Assembly: GCF_900106805.1 (NCBI RefSeq)
Contig: NZ_FNNP01000001.1
Span: 1,116,001-1,180,000 of the forward strand
Source: Ruegeria halocynthiae
Lineage (GTDB): Bacteria > Pseudomonadota > Alphaproteobacteria > Rhodobacterales > Rhodobacteraceae
Length of the DNA: 64,000 nt
Direction of reading: 5' to 3'
Shown here one piece after another: positions 8,521 through 17,609 of this stretch. Every line of letters begins with the position of its first letter. The stretch's first letter is position 1. The notes below the pieces were generated by a model. It saw only the letters and a program-made list of their open reading frames with translations, made no database searches and was not told the origin of the DNA. The position numbers and the translations under genes are program-made.

Positions 8521-9225
8521 TTGTCGGGGATATCGCCCGCACTCAGCGACGACACCGTTGTTTCCGCCCGTTTCATCGAACCGACGACGCGCTATGCACA
8601 TGGCGTTCTGGGCGATGCAATCGAATTCGGGGCGCTTGAGATCAACCTCAAAGCGCGCACCATGAACAAAACATCGCAGGCGGCCTCGGATCGTTTTTCC
8701 GTCACAATCCGGTTGCCCCAAGACCGCGTATTCGAAGATCTCGCACCCCGTTTGATGGACGTGGATCAGGATGGGGTGCCCGAGATCATCGTGGTAGAGT
8801 CGCACCAACACGCTGGCGCCCAACTCGCCATCTACAACGCCAAAGGCCACAAAATAGCCGCCACGCCGCATATCGGCACACGCTTTCGCTGGCTCGCGCC
8901 TATCGGCGCCGCCGATCTTGATGGTGACGGCCATGTCGAAATTGCCTATGTCGACCGCCCGCACCTCGCCAAGACGCTGCGTATTTGGCGCTACCAGAAC
9001 ACCTCTCTGACCGAAATCGCCACGCTACCCGGCCTGACCAATCACCGGATCGGAGAGGATTTCATCTCTGGCGGTCTGCGCCTGTGCAATTCCACCCCCG
9101 AACTCATTCTCGCCAGTGCTGATTGGTCCCGGATCATCAGCATCACCTACAACAAGGGCTGGCAGCAGAAAGACCTCGGACCGCTCCACAGCCGCGAGGA
9201 TCTCACCGCAGCATCAGAATGCTGA
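8521..9225 (+). CDS. FG-GAP/VCBS-repeat protein, signal peptide interrupted by an amber codon
   Basis: The open part encodes up to 234 residues with FG-GAP/VCBS-like blades: RLMDVDQDGVPEIIVVE and GAADLDGDGHVEIAYVD are Ca-binding DxDxDG loops. It resembles exported proteins of Rhodobacteraceae whose mature part starts DDTVVSARF. In the same frame the sequence is open upstream to an ATG at 8440 (overlapping the fdxE stop as TGATG) except for one TAG at 8518-8520. Read through, that region gives RGAVLMLCA-stop-LSGISPALS, a typical signal-peptide core. So the gene has either lost its signal peptide by a single base change, is read through, or contains a sequencing error. The remaining starts (TTG 8521, ATG 8662) give no signal peptide. 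Confidence 0.6.
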   Translation: MSGISPALSDDTVVSARFIEPTTRYAHGVLGDAIEFGALEINLKARTMNKTSQAASDRFSVTIRLPQDRVFEDLAPRLMDVDQDGVPEIIVVESHQHAGAQLAIYNAKGHKIAATPHIGTRFRWLAPIGAADLDGDGHVEIAYVDRPHLAKTLRIWRYQNTSLTEIATLPGLTNHRIGEDFISGGLRLCNSTPELILASADWSRIISITYNKGWQQKDLGPLHSREDLTAASEC

Positions 9226-9230
9226 TCCGC

Positions 9231-9297
9231 TCTTCATCTGGCTGAAAATACTCTTGGGGGTGAGGCCGAAGGCCGAGGGGGCAAAGCCCCTTGCCCC
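9231..9297 (+). repeat. Dispersed hairpin repeat, copy 1
   Basis: The head TTCATCTGGCTGAAAATACT is followed by GGGGG and a hairpin GGGGGC-AAA-GCCCC. Three other copies are at 15184, 33403 and 56478. It lies between two convergent genes, so it could also serve as a terminator here. Confidence 0.6.
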
Positions 9298-9331
9298 AAA
9301 CAATCGAGACGGGCACTGCCCGGCCGCCGGA

Positions 9332-10594
9332 TTACAGCGCGCGCCATCCGATATCACGACGATAGAAACCCTCGGGCCAATCAACCCCTTCGACCATCGC
9401 ATACGCCCGGCCGCGTGCCTCCTGCAACGTGTCCCCCCGCGCGGTCACATTAAGAACCCGACCGCCCGAGGCCTGTATCTGCCCCTCAGCCGATTTTGTC
9501 CCCGCATGGAACACCATATTGCTGCTATCCTCGGGCAAATCACTCAGACCCTTGATATCGCTTCCTTTTTCATAGGAGCCCGGATAACCTTTCGCAGCCA
9601 TAACAACCGTAATCGCGTGGTCATCAGCCCAATTCACGCGTGTCTCGCCCAGTCGTCCCTCTGCCGTGGCGTGCATCAGGTCCATGGCCTGCGCTCCCAA
9701 CCGCATCATCAACACCTGACATTCCGGATCACCGAAGCGCACGTTGTACTCTACCAGCCTTGGCTGACCATCCTTGATCATCAACCCAGCATACAGCACT
9801 CCCTGAAATGGAGTCCCGCGCCGCTTCATTTCGACCACGGTCGGACGCACGATCTGGTCCATCGCGCGGGCCTCAACATCGGCGCTCAGCACTGGAGCCG
9901 GGGAATAGGCCCCCATGCCACCGGTGTTCAGACCGGTATCGCCCTCGCCCACGCGCTTGTGGTCCTGAGCGGTGCCGATCGACAGAATATCCTCACCGTC
10001 ACAAAGCACGAACAGCGAGGCCTCTTCACCTTCCATGAACTCCTCGATCACAACCTCAGCCCCCGCGCCGCCAAAGGCACCGCCGAACATATCGTCAATC
10101 GCATCCAGAGCCGTTTGCTCATCCATCGCAACGATCACGCCCTTACCGGCTGCCAACCCATCGGCCTTGACCACGATCGGAGCCCCCTGCGCTCGGATGT
10201 AATCCCTGGCAGGTTCGGCTTCCGTGAACCGGGCATAACCCGCCGTCGGCGCACCAGATGCGTCACAGATTTCTTTGGTAAAGCTTTTTGACGCCTCCAG
10301 CTGCGCCGCTTCTGCGGACGGACCAAAGACAAGAACGCCCGCTTCGCGCAACCGATCTGCGACTCCAGCCGCCAAAGGCGCCTCGGGGCCAACGATCACG
10401 AAATCAATCGCGTTTTCCTCGGCAAAGCTGACCACTGCGCCGCCATTCTCGATATCCAGCGCCGCGCACTCTGCAATCTGTGCGATCCCGGCATTCCCCG
10501 GTGCCACGATCAGCCGATCACATTTGGGGTTCTGCATCACTGCCCAGGCCAGGCTGTGCTCGCGCCCTCCGCTGCCGAGAATGAGGATATTCAT
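9332..10594 (-). CDS. purD: Phosphoribosylamine--glycine ligase
   Basis: 420 residues, the full PurD length. It joins glycine to 5-phosphoribosylamine with ATP in step 2 of purine synthesis. Visible are the N-terminal [18 protein letters not shown], the ATP-grasp segment [16 protein letters not shown] and the family signature RFGDPECQ. The gene is divergent from xseA with about 75 bases between the starts, and converges on the FG-GAP gene. No purine riboswitch was seen in its short leader. Confidence 0.96.
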   Translation of the reverse strand: MNILILGSGGREHSLAWAVMQNPKCDRLIVAPGNAGIAQIAECAALDIENGGAVVSFAEENAIDFVIVGPEAPLAAGVADRLREAGVLVFGPSAEAAQLEASKSFTKEICDASGAPTAGYARFTEAEPARDYIRAQGAPIVVKADGLAAGKGVIVAMDEQTALDAIDDMFGGAFGGAGAEVVIEEFMEGEEASLFVLCDGEDILSIGTAQDHKRVGEGDTGLNTGGMGAYSPAPVLSADVEARAMDQIVRPTVVEMKRRGTPFQGVLYAGLMIKDGQPRLVEYNVRFGDPECQVLMMRLGAQAMDLMHATAEGRLGETRVNWADDHAITVVMAAKGYPGSYEKGSDIKGLSDLPEDSSNMVFHAGTKSAEGQIQASGGRVLNVTARGDTLQEARGRAYAMVEGVDWPEGFYRRDIGWRAL

Positions 10595-10668
10595 GAAACG
10601 CTCCGATCTGCTTGGCCTCGCCTTCGCGGCGTTCTAAGCTGCGCAGACATTTGACACAAGGCGCTGAA

Positions 10669-12153
10669 ATGTCCGACCTGCTCGACGACCCGATCCCCGG
10701 CCAAAATACACCCGAATACACCGTCTCGGACATCTCGGGTGAGGTGAAGCGCACGCTGGAAGGCAGTTTCGGCCGAATCCGTGTGCGCGGTGAGGTCGGG
10801 CGGGTGTTCAAGGCGCGCTCGGGTCATCTGTATTACGACATCAAGGATGATCGAAACGTATTGGCCTGCACCACGTGGAAGGGTCAGGTTTCAGGCCTCT
10901 CGGTAGTCCCCGAAGAAGGTCTTGAGGTTGTGGTAACCGGTCGCCTCACCGCCTTTGGCGCACAATCAAAATACAATCTGAACGTTGATGAGGTTGCCGT
11001 CGCCGGACAAGGCGCGCTGATGGCGTTGCTGGAGAAGCGCAAGAAACAGCTTGAATCCGAAGGTCTGTTTGCACAGGAACGCAAGAAACCACTACCCTAC
11101 TTGCCGCAGATTATCGGAGTTGTGACTTCGCCTTCTGGCGCCGTCATCCGGGACATTCTGCACCGGTTGCGGGACCGCTTCCCGCGCAAAGTGCTGATCT
11201 GGCCCGTCGCAGTTCAGGGCGCGAACTGCGCCCCCGAGGTCAGCCGCGCCATCGAAGGATTCAACCAGTTTACTTCTGGCGGTGCACTGCCGCGCCCTGA
11301 CCTGATCATCGTCGCGCGCGGAGGTGGCTCGATCGAAGATCTGTGGGGCTTCAACGAAGAAAGCGTCGCCCGCGCGGCGGCAGGTTCGCAAATCCCGCTG
11401 ATCTCGGCAGTGGGGCACGAGACCGACACCACTCTGATTGACTATGTTTCGGACCGCCGCGCGCCTACTCCAACTGCCGCTGCCGAGCTCGCTGTGCCTG
11501 TTCGTATGGAACTGTTGGCGTGGACCGCAGAGCAAGGCGCTCGCCTGTCCCGTGCCGCCACCGATGCCGTTGAGCGCCGCAGCCAGCGCCTGCGTGATTT
11601 GACCCGCGCCCTGCCACGCCCCGATACATTGCTAGAGAACCCGCGTCAGAGGCTCGATCAAATCTCTGAACGCCTGCCCAACGCGCTGATCCGGGGCGTC
11701 CAGAATCGCCGCGTGAAATTGCTGGACAGCGCGGCCCGCCTGCGCCCCTCGACCCTGCGCAGCCTTGTCGAAACCCGCCGCGACCGCTGGCGCAACCTGT
11801 CCTCGCGCCTGTCTCTGCGCCCGATCCAGCGCGAGTTGGAAACACGCCGCGAGTCCCTGAACCGCCTGACCGAACGCCTGAACGTCGCGCAAACAACAAG
11901 GCTGGACCGCCTGCATCAGCAGATCGAGGCCACGGACCGCCTGCGCGAAACACTTAGCTACAAAGCAACCCTTGGGCGCGGTTACACCGTCGTCCGCGCC
12001 GAGGGAGAAGTCATCACAACCAAATCCCAAGCCTCCGGTCATACGGCTCTTGAGATTGAGTTTGCCGATGGCCGACTACTAACCGGAGCGCAGGGCAAAG
12101 CACCATCCAAAAAAACCAAACAAGCACCACCTGATCAAGGATCGTTGTTCTGA
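10669..12153 (+). CDS. xseA: Exodeoxyribonuclease VII large subunit
   Basis: From the ATG at 10669 the protein has 494 residues. The N-terminal OB-fold (about 20-120) starts TVSDISGEVKRTLEG. The catalytic domain has VTSPSGAVIRDILHRLRDRFP, VARGGGSIEDLWGFNEE and SAVGHETDTTLIDYVSDRRA, all classic XseA motifs. A long coiled-coil arm rich in Arg/Leu follows (about 300-430). It cuts single-stranded DNA with the small subunit XseB, which is not in this window. The open frame begins 19 codons upstream, but 10669 fits the family start. Confidence 0.95.
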   Translation: MSDLLDDPIPGQNTPEYTVSDISGEVKRTLEGSFGRIRVRGEVGRVFKARSGHLYYDIKDDRNVLACTTWKGQVSGLSVVPEEGLEVVVTGRLTAFGAQSKYNLNVDEVAVAGQGALMALLEKRKKQLESEGLFAQERKKPLPYLPQIIGVVTSPSGAVIRDILHRLRDRFPRKVLIWPVAVQGANCAPEVSRAIEGFNQFTSGGALPRPDLIIVARGGGSIEDLWGFNEESVARAAAGSQIPLISAVGHETDTTLIDYVSDRRAPTPTAAAELAVPVRMELLAWTAEQGARLSRAATDAVERRSQRLRDLTRALPRPDTLLENPRQRLDQISERLPNALIRGVQNRRVKLLDSAARLRPSTLRSLVETRRDRWRNLSSRLSLRPIQRELETRRESLNRLTERLNVAQTTRLDRLHQQIEATDRLRETLSYKATLGRGYTVVRAEGEVITTKSQASGHTALEIEFADGRLLTGAQGKAPSKKTKQAPPDQGSLF

Positions 12154-12156
12154 CCG

Positions 12157-12819
12157 ATGCTGACGATTTGGGGCCGCAAAACATCATCCAATGTGCAAGC
12201 CCTTATGTGGTGCGTGGGTGAGCTTGAGCTTGAATACCAACGCCACGATCTGGGTCACCGGTTCGGCGGTCTGGACAGCGCAGATTTTCAGGCTCTGAAC
12301 CCAAACCGAACCATCCCCGTCCTGCAGGATGGCAACAACGCCCCACTTTGGGAAACCGGCGCAATCCTGCGCTATCTGGGTGCGCGCTATGGTGATGATG
12401 CCTTCTGGCCTTCGGACCCTGTTCAACGCGCCGAGATCGACAAATGGGCCGAGTGGGCGAAACTCAACATCGCCATGGCATTTACCGTTCCGGTGTTCTG
12501 GCGCATGGTTCGAACGCCCGCCGCCCAACGGGACGAAACTTTGATCCGGCAGGCTGTCGCCGAGCTTGAGATCAGTCTGGCCATCGCAGACGCGCAGCTT
12601 GCCCAAACCAAATATCTCTCGGGCAATGCACTTACGTTGGCTGACATTCAGTTGGGCCACATCCTGTACCGCTATTACGATATCGACATCGAACGTGCCA
12701 CGTTGCCCCATCTCCGCCGTTACTACGACGCGCTGACCGAACGACCCGCGTATCAATGCCATGTCATGATCGGCTATGACGAGCTACGACCTGATCAAAC
12801 CCCGACATCCGGCCCATAG
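12157..12819 (+). CDS. Glutathione S-transferase family protein
   Basis: 220 residues. The N-terminal thioredoxin-like half has IWGRKTSSNVQALMW, NRTIPVLQDG and LWETGAILRYLG; the C-terminal helical half has LTLADIQLGHILYRY with the N-capping box. The active-site position is Ser-Ser (TSSN), typical of theta-like bacterial GSTs. It starts 4 bases after the xseA stop and probably shares its transcript. Its last 25 bases overlap the 3' end of the convergent exported protein gene. Confidence 0.85.
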   Translation: MLTIWGRKTSSNVQALMWCVGELELEYQRHDLGHRFGGLDSADFQALNPNRTIPVLQDGNNAPLWETGAILRYLGARYGDDAFWPSDPVQRAEIDKWAEWAKLNIAMAFTVPVFWRMVRTPAAQRDETLIRQAVAELEISLAIADAQLAQTKYLSGNALTLADIQLGHILYRYYDIDIERATLPHLRRYYDALTERPAYQCHVMIGYDELRPDQTPTSGP

Positions 12820-13196
12820 CAGAGCATTTCTTCCCCGATATCCTCGGCCTCGTACAACTCGGTTTCCGTCGGATCACCCTCGAACTGAGCGATCAGCCCG
12901 CCACCTGACTGCGTGAACACCCAGCATTGCGGGTCCAGCCGGTCCTCGTACAGGAAACAAATCTGGCCCTCACGCTCGTACCAGATCCCCTCCATGCAGT
13001 TCCCATCCAGAAACGACCAGATTACACGCCGGTTGGAAAGATACCGTTCGACTCCATAGGCTTGCCCGCCGATCCCGTAAAACAAGGTTTTGCCGCGCGT
13101 ATAATCATCGAATTCAACACCGGTCAGAGGCGATTGCGCGGCAACGGGCCGTACGACGAGCATCAGTAGAATCATGAAAGTCCGGAACATGTCCAT
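12795..13196 (-). CDS. Small exported protein of unknown function
   Basis: 133 residues starting with a signal peptide (MFRTFMILLMLVVRPVAA, cut after AQS or similar). The mature part is about 110 residues, acidic, with four cysteines (NCMEG, QICFL, PQCWV, MLCYG) that could make two disulfides in the periplasm. The pattern is like small exported Roseobacter proteins of unknown function; I do not recognise a domain. Initiation could be at 13196 or 13190 (two nearby Met). Its 3' end overlaps the GST gene. Confidence 0.7.
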   Translation of the reverse strand: MDMFRTFMILLMLVVRPVAAQSPLTGVEFDDYTRGKTLFYGIGGQAYGVERYLSNRRVIWSFLDGNCMEGIWYEREGQICFLYEDRLDPQCWVFTQSGGGLIAQFEGDPTETELYEAEDIGEEMLCYGPDVGV

Positions 13197-13340
13197 ATCC
13201 TGTCAGATGCAGCCCCCATGCGCCATTCAACCTTTCTGCATCGCAAGCATCCGCAAAGTAACTCAACGTCACGGCTTGATGCATGGCCGCGATCATGTCG
13301 ACATTGCGAATAAACACCGCGGGAACTTCAGGGACAAAGC

Positions 13341-13979
13341 ATGACGACACTCCTTTTCTGGACAGCAGCGGCTTGCGCGCTGGCGTACCTCCCGCTTACC
13401 GCGCGCCCGGCCAGCACCTTACGCAGCGTGCTGAAAACAGCTTCGGTCGCCTTGCTTGCCGTTATCGCGGTATTGGGAGCCGCCCCATGGCTGCTGATCC
13501 TTGCCCTCACCCTCTGCGCAATCGGCGACGCCCTTCTGTCGCGCGAGACCGATGCCACATTCATGGCCGGCATTGGTGCATTCGCCGCAGGGCACCTGGC
13601 CTATATCGCGCTGTTCCTGACTAACCCCGGCAGTGACCCCGGCCTGATCTTCAACCAACCCGCGATCTTCTGGTCCCTCATCGTGCTGGGCATCATCATG
13701 ACCACCCTGCTCACCCCCCGCGCCGGAGACCTCAAAGGTCCTGTTCTTGCTTATATCCCGATCATCCTCGGTATGGGTATTGCCGTTCTTGCCCTCCCTG
13801 ACATTGGCGCACTACGCTGGGCCCTACCCGCTGCGATGGCCTTCATCGCCTCGGACCTGATCCTGGCGACGGAAAAGTTCCTGCTCCCCGCCAATCACCC
13901 GGCCCGGAAACTCACACCTTTCATGGTTTGGCCGCTCTACTGGGGGGCACAAGCCGGGTTCCTGATCGCCTTCACCTGA
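13341..13979 (+). CDS. YhhN-family membrane protein (lysoplasmalogenase-like)
   Basis: 212 residues and about 8 hydrophobic segments, in line with the YhhN/TMEM86 family. Family motifs are visible: RPASTLRSVLKTASVALLA, LCAIGDALLSR with the conserved Asp, GIGAFAAGHLAYI, and FIASDLILATEKF with the second Asp. Human TMEM86B hydrolyses lysoplasmalogen; the bacterial role is inferred and weak. It lies 58 bases before ftsY on the same strand. Confidence 0.82.
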   Translation: MTTLLFWTAAACALAYLPLTARPASTLRSVLKTASVALLAVIAVLGAAPWLLILALTLCAIGDALLSRETDATFMAGIGAFAAGHLAYIALFLTNPGSDPGLIFNQPAIFWSLIVLGIIMTTLLTPRAGDLKGPVLAYIPIILGMGIAVLALPDIGALRWALPAAMAFIASDLILATEKFLLPANHPARKLTPFMVWPLYWGAQAGFLIAFT

Positions 13980-14037
13980 CCCTTTGCAACTGCCGTCAAT
14001 CCGCATTAGGTGAGGGGAACACCTGCGGAGACCAAAA

Positions 14038-15177
14038 ATGGCGTTTTTCTCTAAGCTCAAGGACAAGTTGTTCAAATCCTCATCGCGCCTCGAAGAGGGG
14101 CTGGATGCGATTGTCGAGGATGGCGGCGAGGAAACCCAAAACCCTGACCCGGTGATCCCCGAACCAGAGCCCGAACCGCAACCGGTTCCCGAAGTGCCAG
14201 AGCCCACGCCCGAGCCACAACCGGTCGAGCCCCCCGCGCCGATCCCGGCTGATCCCACTCCGACCCCTCCGCCCCCGGAAATCCCCGAATCCAAGGGTGT
14301 GCTGGGCCGCTTGTTCAGCCGCAACGAGTCCAAAACCGTTGTTCGTCGCACGCTGGACGACGACATGCTGGAACAGCTCGAAGAGCTTCTGATCGCCTCC
14401 GACATGGGCGTCGACACCGCACTGCGCGTCACCGCCAACATGGCCGAGGGGCGCTATGGCCGCAAACTTTCGACCCAGGAAATCAAGCAATTGCTGGCGC
14501 AGGAAATCGCGCGCGTGATGGAACCCGTGACCAATCCGATGCCTATCTATCCCAAACGCCCGCAAGTGGTGCTGGTCGTGGGCGTGAATGGCTCGGGCAA
14601 AACCACTACCATCGGCAAGCTCGCCAGTCAGTTCAAAGCCGCAGGCAAAAAGGTCGTCATCGCCGCCGGAGATACCTTCCGCGCCGCAGCCGTCGAACAA
14701 CTGCAAGTCTGGGGCGACCGCGCAGGCGTACCCGTTCTCACCGCGCCAGAAGGATCCGACCCTGCCAGCCTCGCCTTCGACGCCTTGACCAAAGCGCAGA
14801 ACGATGGTGCCGACCTGCTGATGATCGACACCGCAGGCCGCCTTCAAAACCGCACCGACCTGATGGAGGAACTGGCCAAAATCGTCCGCGTGATCCGCAA
14901 GGTCGACGATACCGCGCCGCACAACACGCTGCTGGTGCTGGACGCCACCACCGGTCAGAACGCCCTCAGCCAGGTCGAAACCTTCCGCAATCTTGCTGAC
15001 GTTTCGGGCCTCGTGATGACGAAACTGGACGGCACCGCCAAAGGCGGCGTGCTGGTCGCGCTCGCCGACAAGTTCGGGCTGCCCATCCACGCCATCGGCG
15101 TCGGAGAACAGATCGACGACCTCGCCCCCTTCGATCCGGAAGAATTCGCCGCCGCCCTCACAGGTCTCGAAACCTGA
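14038..15177 (+). CDS. ftsY: Signal recognition particle receptor FtsY
   Basis: 379 residues. The N-terminal acidic A-domain (about 20-90) is Pro/Glu-rich (PEPEPQPVPEVPEPTPEP), followed by the N and G domains. GTPase motifs: GVNGSGKTTTIGKLA (G1), DTFRAAAVEQL (G2), DTAGRLQNR (G3) and TKLDGTAKGG (G4). It docks SRP-ribosome complexes at the inner membrane. AGGTGAGGGG lies upstream, with GGAG closer to the ATG. Downstream is a copy of the dispersed repeat. Confidence 0.96.
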   Translation: MAFFSKLKDKLFKSSSRLEEGLDAIVEDGGEETQNPDPVIPEPEPEPQPVPEVPEPTPEPQPVEPPAPIPADPTPTPPPPEIPESKGVLGRLFSRNESKTVVRRTLDDDMLEQLEELLIASDMGVDTALRVTANMAEGRYGRKLSTQEIKQLLAQEIARVMEPVTNPMPIYPKRPQVVLVVGVNGSGKTTTIGKLASQFKAAGKKVVIAAGDTFRAAAVEQLQVWGDRAGVPVLTAPEGSDPASLAFDALTKAQNDGADLLMIDTAGRLQNRTDLMEELAKIVRVIRKVDDTAPHNTLLVLDATTGQNALSQVETFRNLADVSGLVMTKLDGTAKGGVLVALADKFGLPIHAIGVGEQIDDLAPFDPEEFAAALTGLET

Positions 15178-15183
15178 TCCGAA

Positions 15184-15247
15184 ACTTCGTCTGGCTATAA
15201 ATACCTTCCGGGGGTCCGGGGGTGGAAAACCCCCGGCCTCTCGCCCC
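15184..15247 (+). repeat. Dispersed hairpin repeat, copy 2
   Basis: The head ACTTCGTCTGGCTATAAATA leads into CCTTCCGGGGG and a hairpin CCGGGGGT-GGAAA-ACCCCCGG. It starts just after the ftsY stop and ends before the likely start of the DMT gene; a GTG inside it (15222) is unlikely to be the true start. Confidence 0.6.
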
Positions 15248-15263
15248 AATAAAGAGTTCCGAT

Positions 15264-16166
15264 TTGAGCGCCTGGCTAATCTCCCTCGAAGGCACCGAAG
15301 CAGGCCATCACCTCGCCCTCGGCCTTGCGCTGATGGCGGCCTTCCTGCACGCGGTCTTCGGCGCGCTGCAAAAGGGCCGCCACGACCCGTGGATGTCACG
15401 CGGGGCCATCGACGCCTGTTATTGTCTGATGGCCATGCCCTTCGCCCTCTTCGTGGTCCCATGGCCTGAACCTTATATGTGGCCCATCTTCGGCGTCGTC
15501 TGGGTGATTCATATCGGCTACAAGGTCCTGCAGGCGATGGCTTATACCAAGGGCTCGTACACAGTCGTCTATCCGGTCGTGCGCGGCACCGGCCCGCTCT
15601 TTACAGTCATCGGAGCCTACCTCCTGTTCGGCGAGACATTCTCAACTGTCCAATGGCTGGGCGTCGCCACCCTGCTGGCAGGTATCTTCGGGCTAGCCGC
15701 TTATAATCTTCGCTACCTTGAGACCAATCGCGATACGCTGCACGTCGCACTTGTGCTGGCTGTTATCACCGGACTCTTCGTGGCGCTTTACACAACCTAT
15801 GACGCCTATGGCATCCGTGCCACTGCCGATCCGTTCACCTTCCTTGCGTGGTTCTTCATGATCGACGGGGCAGCCATGCCGATCTACGCAGCGCTCAGAT
15901 ACCGCGCCATGGTTCATCGCCCGACACTTGGCCCCTTGATGCTGCGCGGCGTTGTCGGCGGCATCGTCGCACCGCTGTCCTTCGGCGCAGTCATGCTGGC
16001 CACACGGCTCGACAAAGTTGGAGAAGCCGCAGTGCTGCGCGAAACCTCAACCGTGTTTGCCGCCCTGATTGGCTGGCTGTTTCTGAAAGAAACCGTCGGC
16101 CCCCGACGCATTGCGTTGATGGCATTGATTGCACTCGGCGCAGTAATAGTTGAAATGGGCGGGTAA
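15264..16166 (+). CDS. EamA/DMT-family transporter
   Basis: From the TTG at 15264 the protein has 300 residues (314 from GTG 15222, which lies inside the repeat). About 10 hydrophobic helices in two halves are visible, with the EamA signature YTVVYPVVRGTGPLFTV in the first half and ALIGWLFLKETVGPRR in the second. It is an inner-membrane exporter or importer of small metabolites; the substrate cannot be inferred. It sits between ftsY and the septation-protein gene on the same strand. Confidence 0.83.
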   Translation: MSAWLISLEGTEAGHHLALGLALMAAFLHAVFGALQKGRHDPWMSRGAIDACYCLMAMPFALFVVPWPEPYMWPIFGVVWVIHIGYKVLQAMAYTKGSYTVVYPVVRGTGPLFTVIGAYLLFGETFSTVQWLGVATLLAGIFGLAAYNLRYLETNRDTLHVALVLAVITGLFVALYTTYDAYGIRATADPFTFLAWFFMIDGAAMPIYAALRYRAMVHRPTLGPLMLRGVVGGIVAPLSFGAVMLATRLDKVGEAAVLRETSTVFAALIGWLFLKETVGPRRIALMALIALGAVIVEMGG

Positions 16167-16182
16167 GCAGCAGGTTGGACCT

Positions 16183-16788
16183 ATGACAGAGAAAAAAGAT
16201 ATCAATCCATTTCTGAAACAGGCGCTGGAACTTGGGCCCCCGCTGGCCTTTTTCCTCATTTACCTGCGATTGCGTGATGACAATTTCGTGATCGGTGGAA
16301 CGGAGTATTCGGGCTTTATCGTTGCCACGATCCTCTTTGTGCCGCTGATGTTGGCTGCGATGGGCATCCTGTGGTATCTCACGGGCAAGCTCAGCCGGAT
16401 GCAAATCTTCACCGCCTTCATGGTGATTTTCTTCGGCGGCCTCACTGCGTGGTTCAATGACGAACGGTTCTTCAAGATGAAAACCACGCTGGTCTATGGC
16501 TCCTTTTCCATCATCCTCGGCATCGGTCTGTTGCAGGGAAAGTCCTACCTGGCTTACGTTCTGGACGAAATGCTGCCCATGCGCCACGAAGGCTGGATGA
16601 TCCTCACCCGCCGCCTGTGTGCCTGCTTTACGGTGCTGGCCGTCGCCAATGAGCTGGTCTGGCGAACACTCTCGACAGACCTGTGGGTCAAGATCGAAAC
16701 CTTTGGTTTCCCCATCGCGCTGATGGCTTTTTTGATGATGCAGTTCAATGTGCTTCAAGGTTACATGGATGACCCCGATCAGCAGTAG
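16183..16788 (+). CDS. ispZ: Septation protein A / inner membrane protein YciB family
   Basis: 201 residues from the ATG at 16183 (MTEKKDINPFLKQALELGP). It matches the intracellular septation protein family: LGPPLAFFLIY near 16, then five hydrophobic segments, KPTLVYG-like KTTLVYGSF, LTRRLCACFTVLAVANELVW and a soluble short tail. Members influence cell envelope and division; the mechanism is unclear. ftsY, a DMT transporter and this gene follow each other in many Rhodobacteraceae (recalled). Confidence 0.85.
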   Translation: MTEKKDINPFLKQALELGPPLAFFLIYLRLRDDNFVIGGTEYSGFIVATILFVPLMLAAMGILWYLTGKLSRMQIFTAFMVIFFGGLTAWFNDERFFKMKTTLVYGSFSIILGIGLLQGKSYLAYVLDEMLPMRHEGWMILTRRLCACFTVLAVANELVWRTLSTDLWVKIETFGFPIALMAFLMMQFNVLQGYMDDPDQQ

Positions 16789-16897
16789 TCCCATGTCAAA
16801 TTGCGTCTAATCCCGATAAAATTTCTTGGCTTAAACCCCAAGCTGTGGAAGGTTAGGGCACCACCCGCACCACTCAACCCCGGAGACCGACGCCCGC

Positions 16898-17566
16898 ATG
16901 ATGGCTTTCCCCAATAGTGGATTCTTGTCCGAAGCCTCTGAAGAATTGCGCGCCATGCTGACTGCCCAGGCGACCGAAGTTTCGCTGGACCGGGGTGATG
17001 TGCTTTTCGAACAGGGTGATGAAGGGGACGCGCTGTATGCGATACTCGGCGGTACGCTTGAAGTTTCATTTCTGGCGATGAGCGGTCGCAAACTGTCTCT
17101 CAGCCTGATGCGCCCGGGTGAGGTTTTTGGCGAGATTGCACTGTTCGACAATGGCCCTCGTACCGCTACGGTAATGGCGGCTGAGCCCTCCAAGGTCTTG
17201 CGGGTTCGCCAGAGAGACATGATGGCGCAAATCCGTGAGCATCCCGACCTTGCGGTTGATCTGATCCGGCTGGCCGGATTGCGTATGCGTCGGATGGGCG
17301 CGCAACTGAACGAACAGGTGTTCCTGCCAATGCCGATCCGTCTGGCTCGTAAGCTTTTGCTTCTGGCGGGGCAGCAGGACAGCCCGACTGAGCGTATCAC
17401 CCTGTCGCAAAGCGAACTGGCAGAATTCGTCGGTGCGACTCGCGAAGCGGTATCCAAGACCATATCGACGTGGAAGCGCGACAATGTGGTCCAACCCTCG
17501 CGCGGTGGGTTGCAGATTCACGACTTCGACGCCCTGCGTGAATTGGCTGAATCCGATTTAATTTAA
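16898..17566 (+). CDS. Crp/Fnr-family transcription regulator
   Basis: 222 residues. The N-terminal cyclic-nucleotide domain (20-130) has GEIALFDNGPRTATV, close to the cAMP phosphate-binding cassette (GE, then PRTA). The C-terminal winged helix has LSQSELAEFVGATREAVSKTI. There is no cysteine at all, so it is not an oxygen-sensing FNR. The recognition helix ATREAVSK keeps the Arg-Glu of CRP but has Ser-Lys at the next specificity positions, so TGTGA or TTGAT-type half sites are both possible. A perfect TGTGA-N6-TCACA lies 15 bases after the stop. Confidence 0.9.
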   Translation: MMAFPNSGFLSEASEELRAMLTAQATEVSLDRGDVLFEQGDEGDALYAILGGTLEVSFLAMSGRKLSLSLMRPGEVFGEIALFDNGPRTATVMAAEPSKVLRVRQRDMMAQIREHPDLAVDLIRLAGLRMRRMGAQLNEQVFLPMPIRLARKLLLLAGQQDSPTERITLSQSELAEFVGATREAVSKTISTWKRDNVVQPSRGGLQIHDFDALRELAESDLI

Positions 17567-17580
17567 TTTTTTGGCATAGA

Positions 17581-17596
17581 TGTGATCCGCTTCACA
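17581..17596. promoter_or_regulatory. Crp-type operator TGTGA-N6-TCACA
   Basis: TGTGATCCGCTTCACA is an exact match to the classic CRP half-sites with the right 6-bp spacer. It directly follows the Crp/Fnr gene and precedes a two-hairpin, terminator-ended stretch, so it may control that transcript. If it sits at -41.5, transcription would start near 17630, shortly before the first hairpin (inference). Confidence 0.55.
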
Positions 17597-17609
17597 TACG
17601 CGGCATTAT

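Noticed and set aside
9116-10291. 391-codon plus-strand frame opposite purD
   Set aside because: Shadow frame of purD; product has no recognisable domain and an unlikely His/Arg/Leu composition.
15222-15263. GTG at 15222 as start of the DMT transporter
   Set aside because: The first 8 codons would lie inside the dispersed repeat; the TTG at 15264 gives a normal transporter N-terminus.
14080-15462. 460-codon open frame on the minus strand opposite ftsY
   Set aside because: It is a shadow of the GC-rich ftsY frame: low-complexity Arg/Gly/Phe-rich product with no motif, whereas ftsY carries all GTPase motifs.
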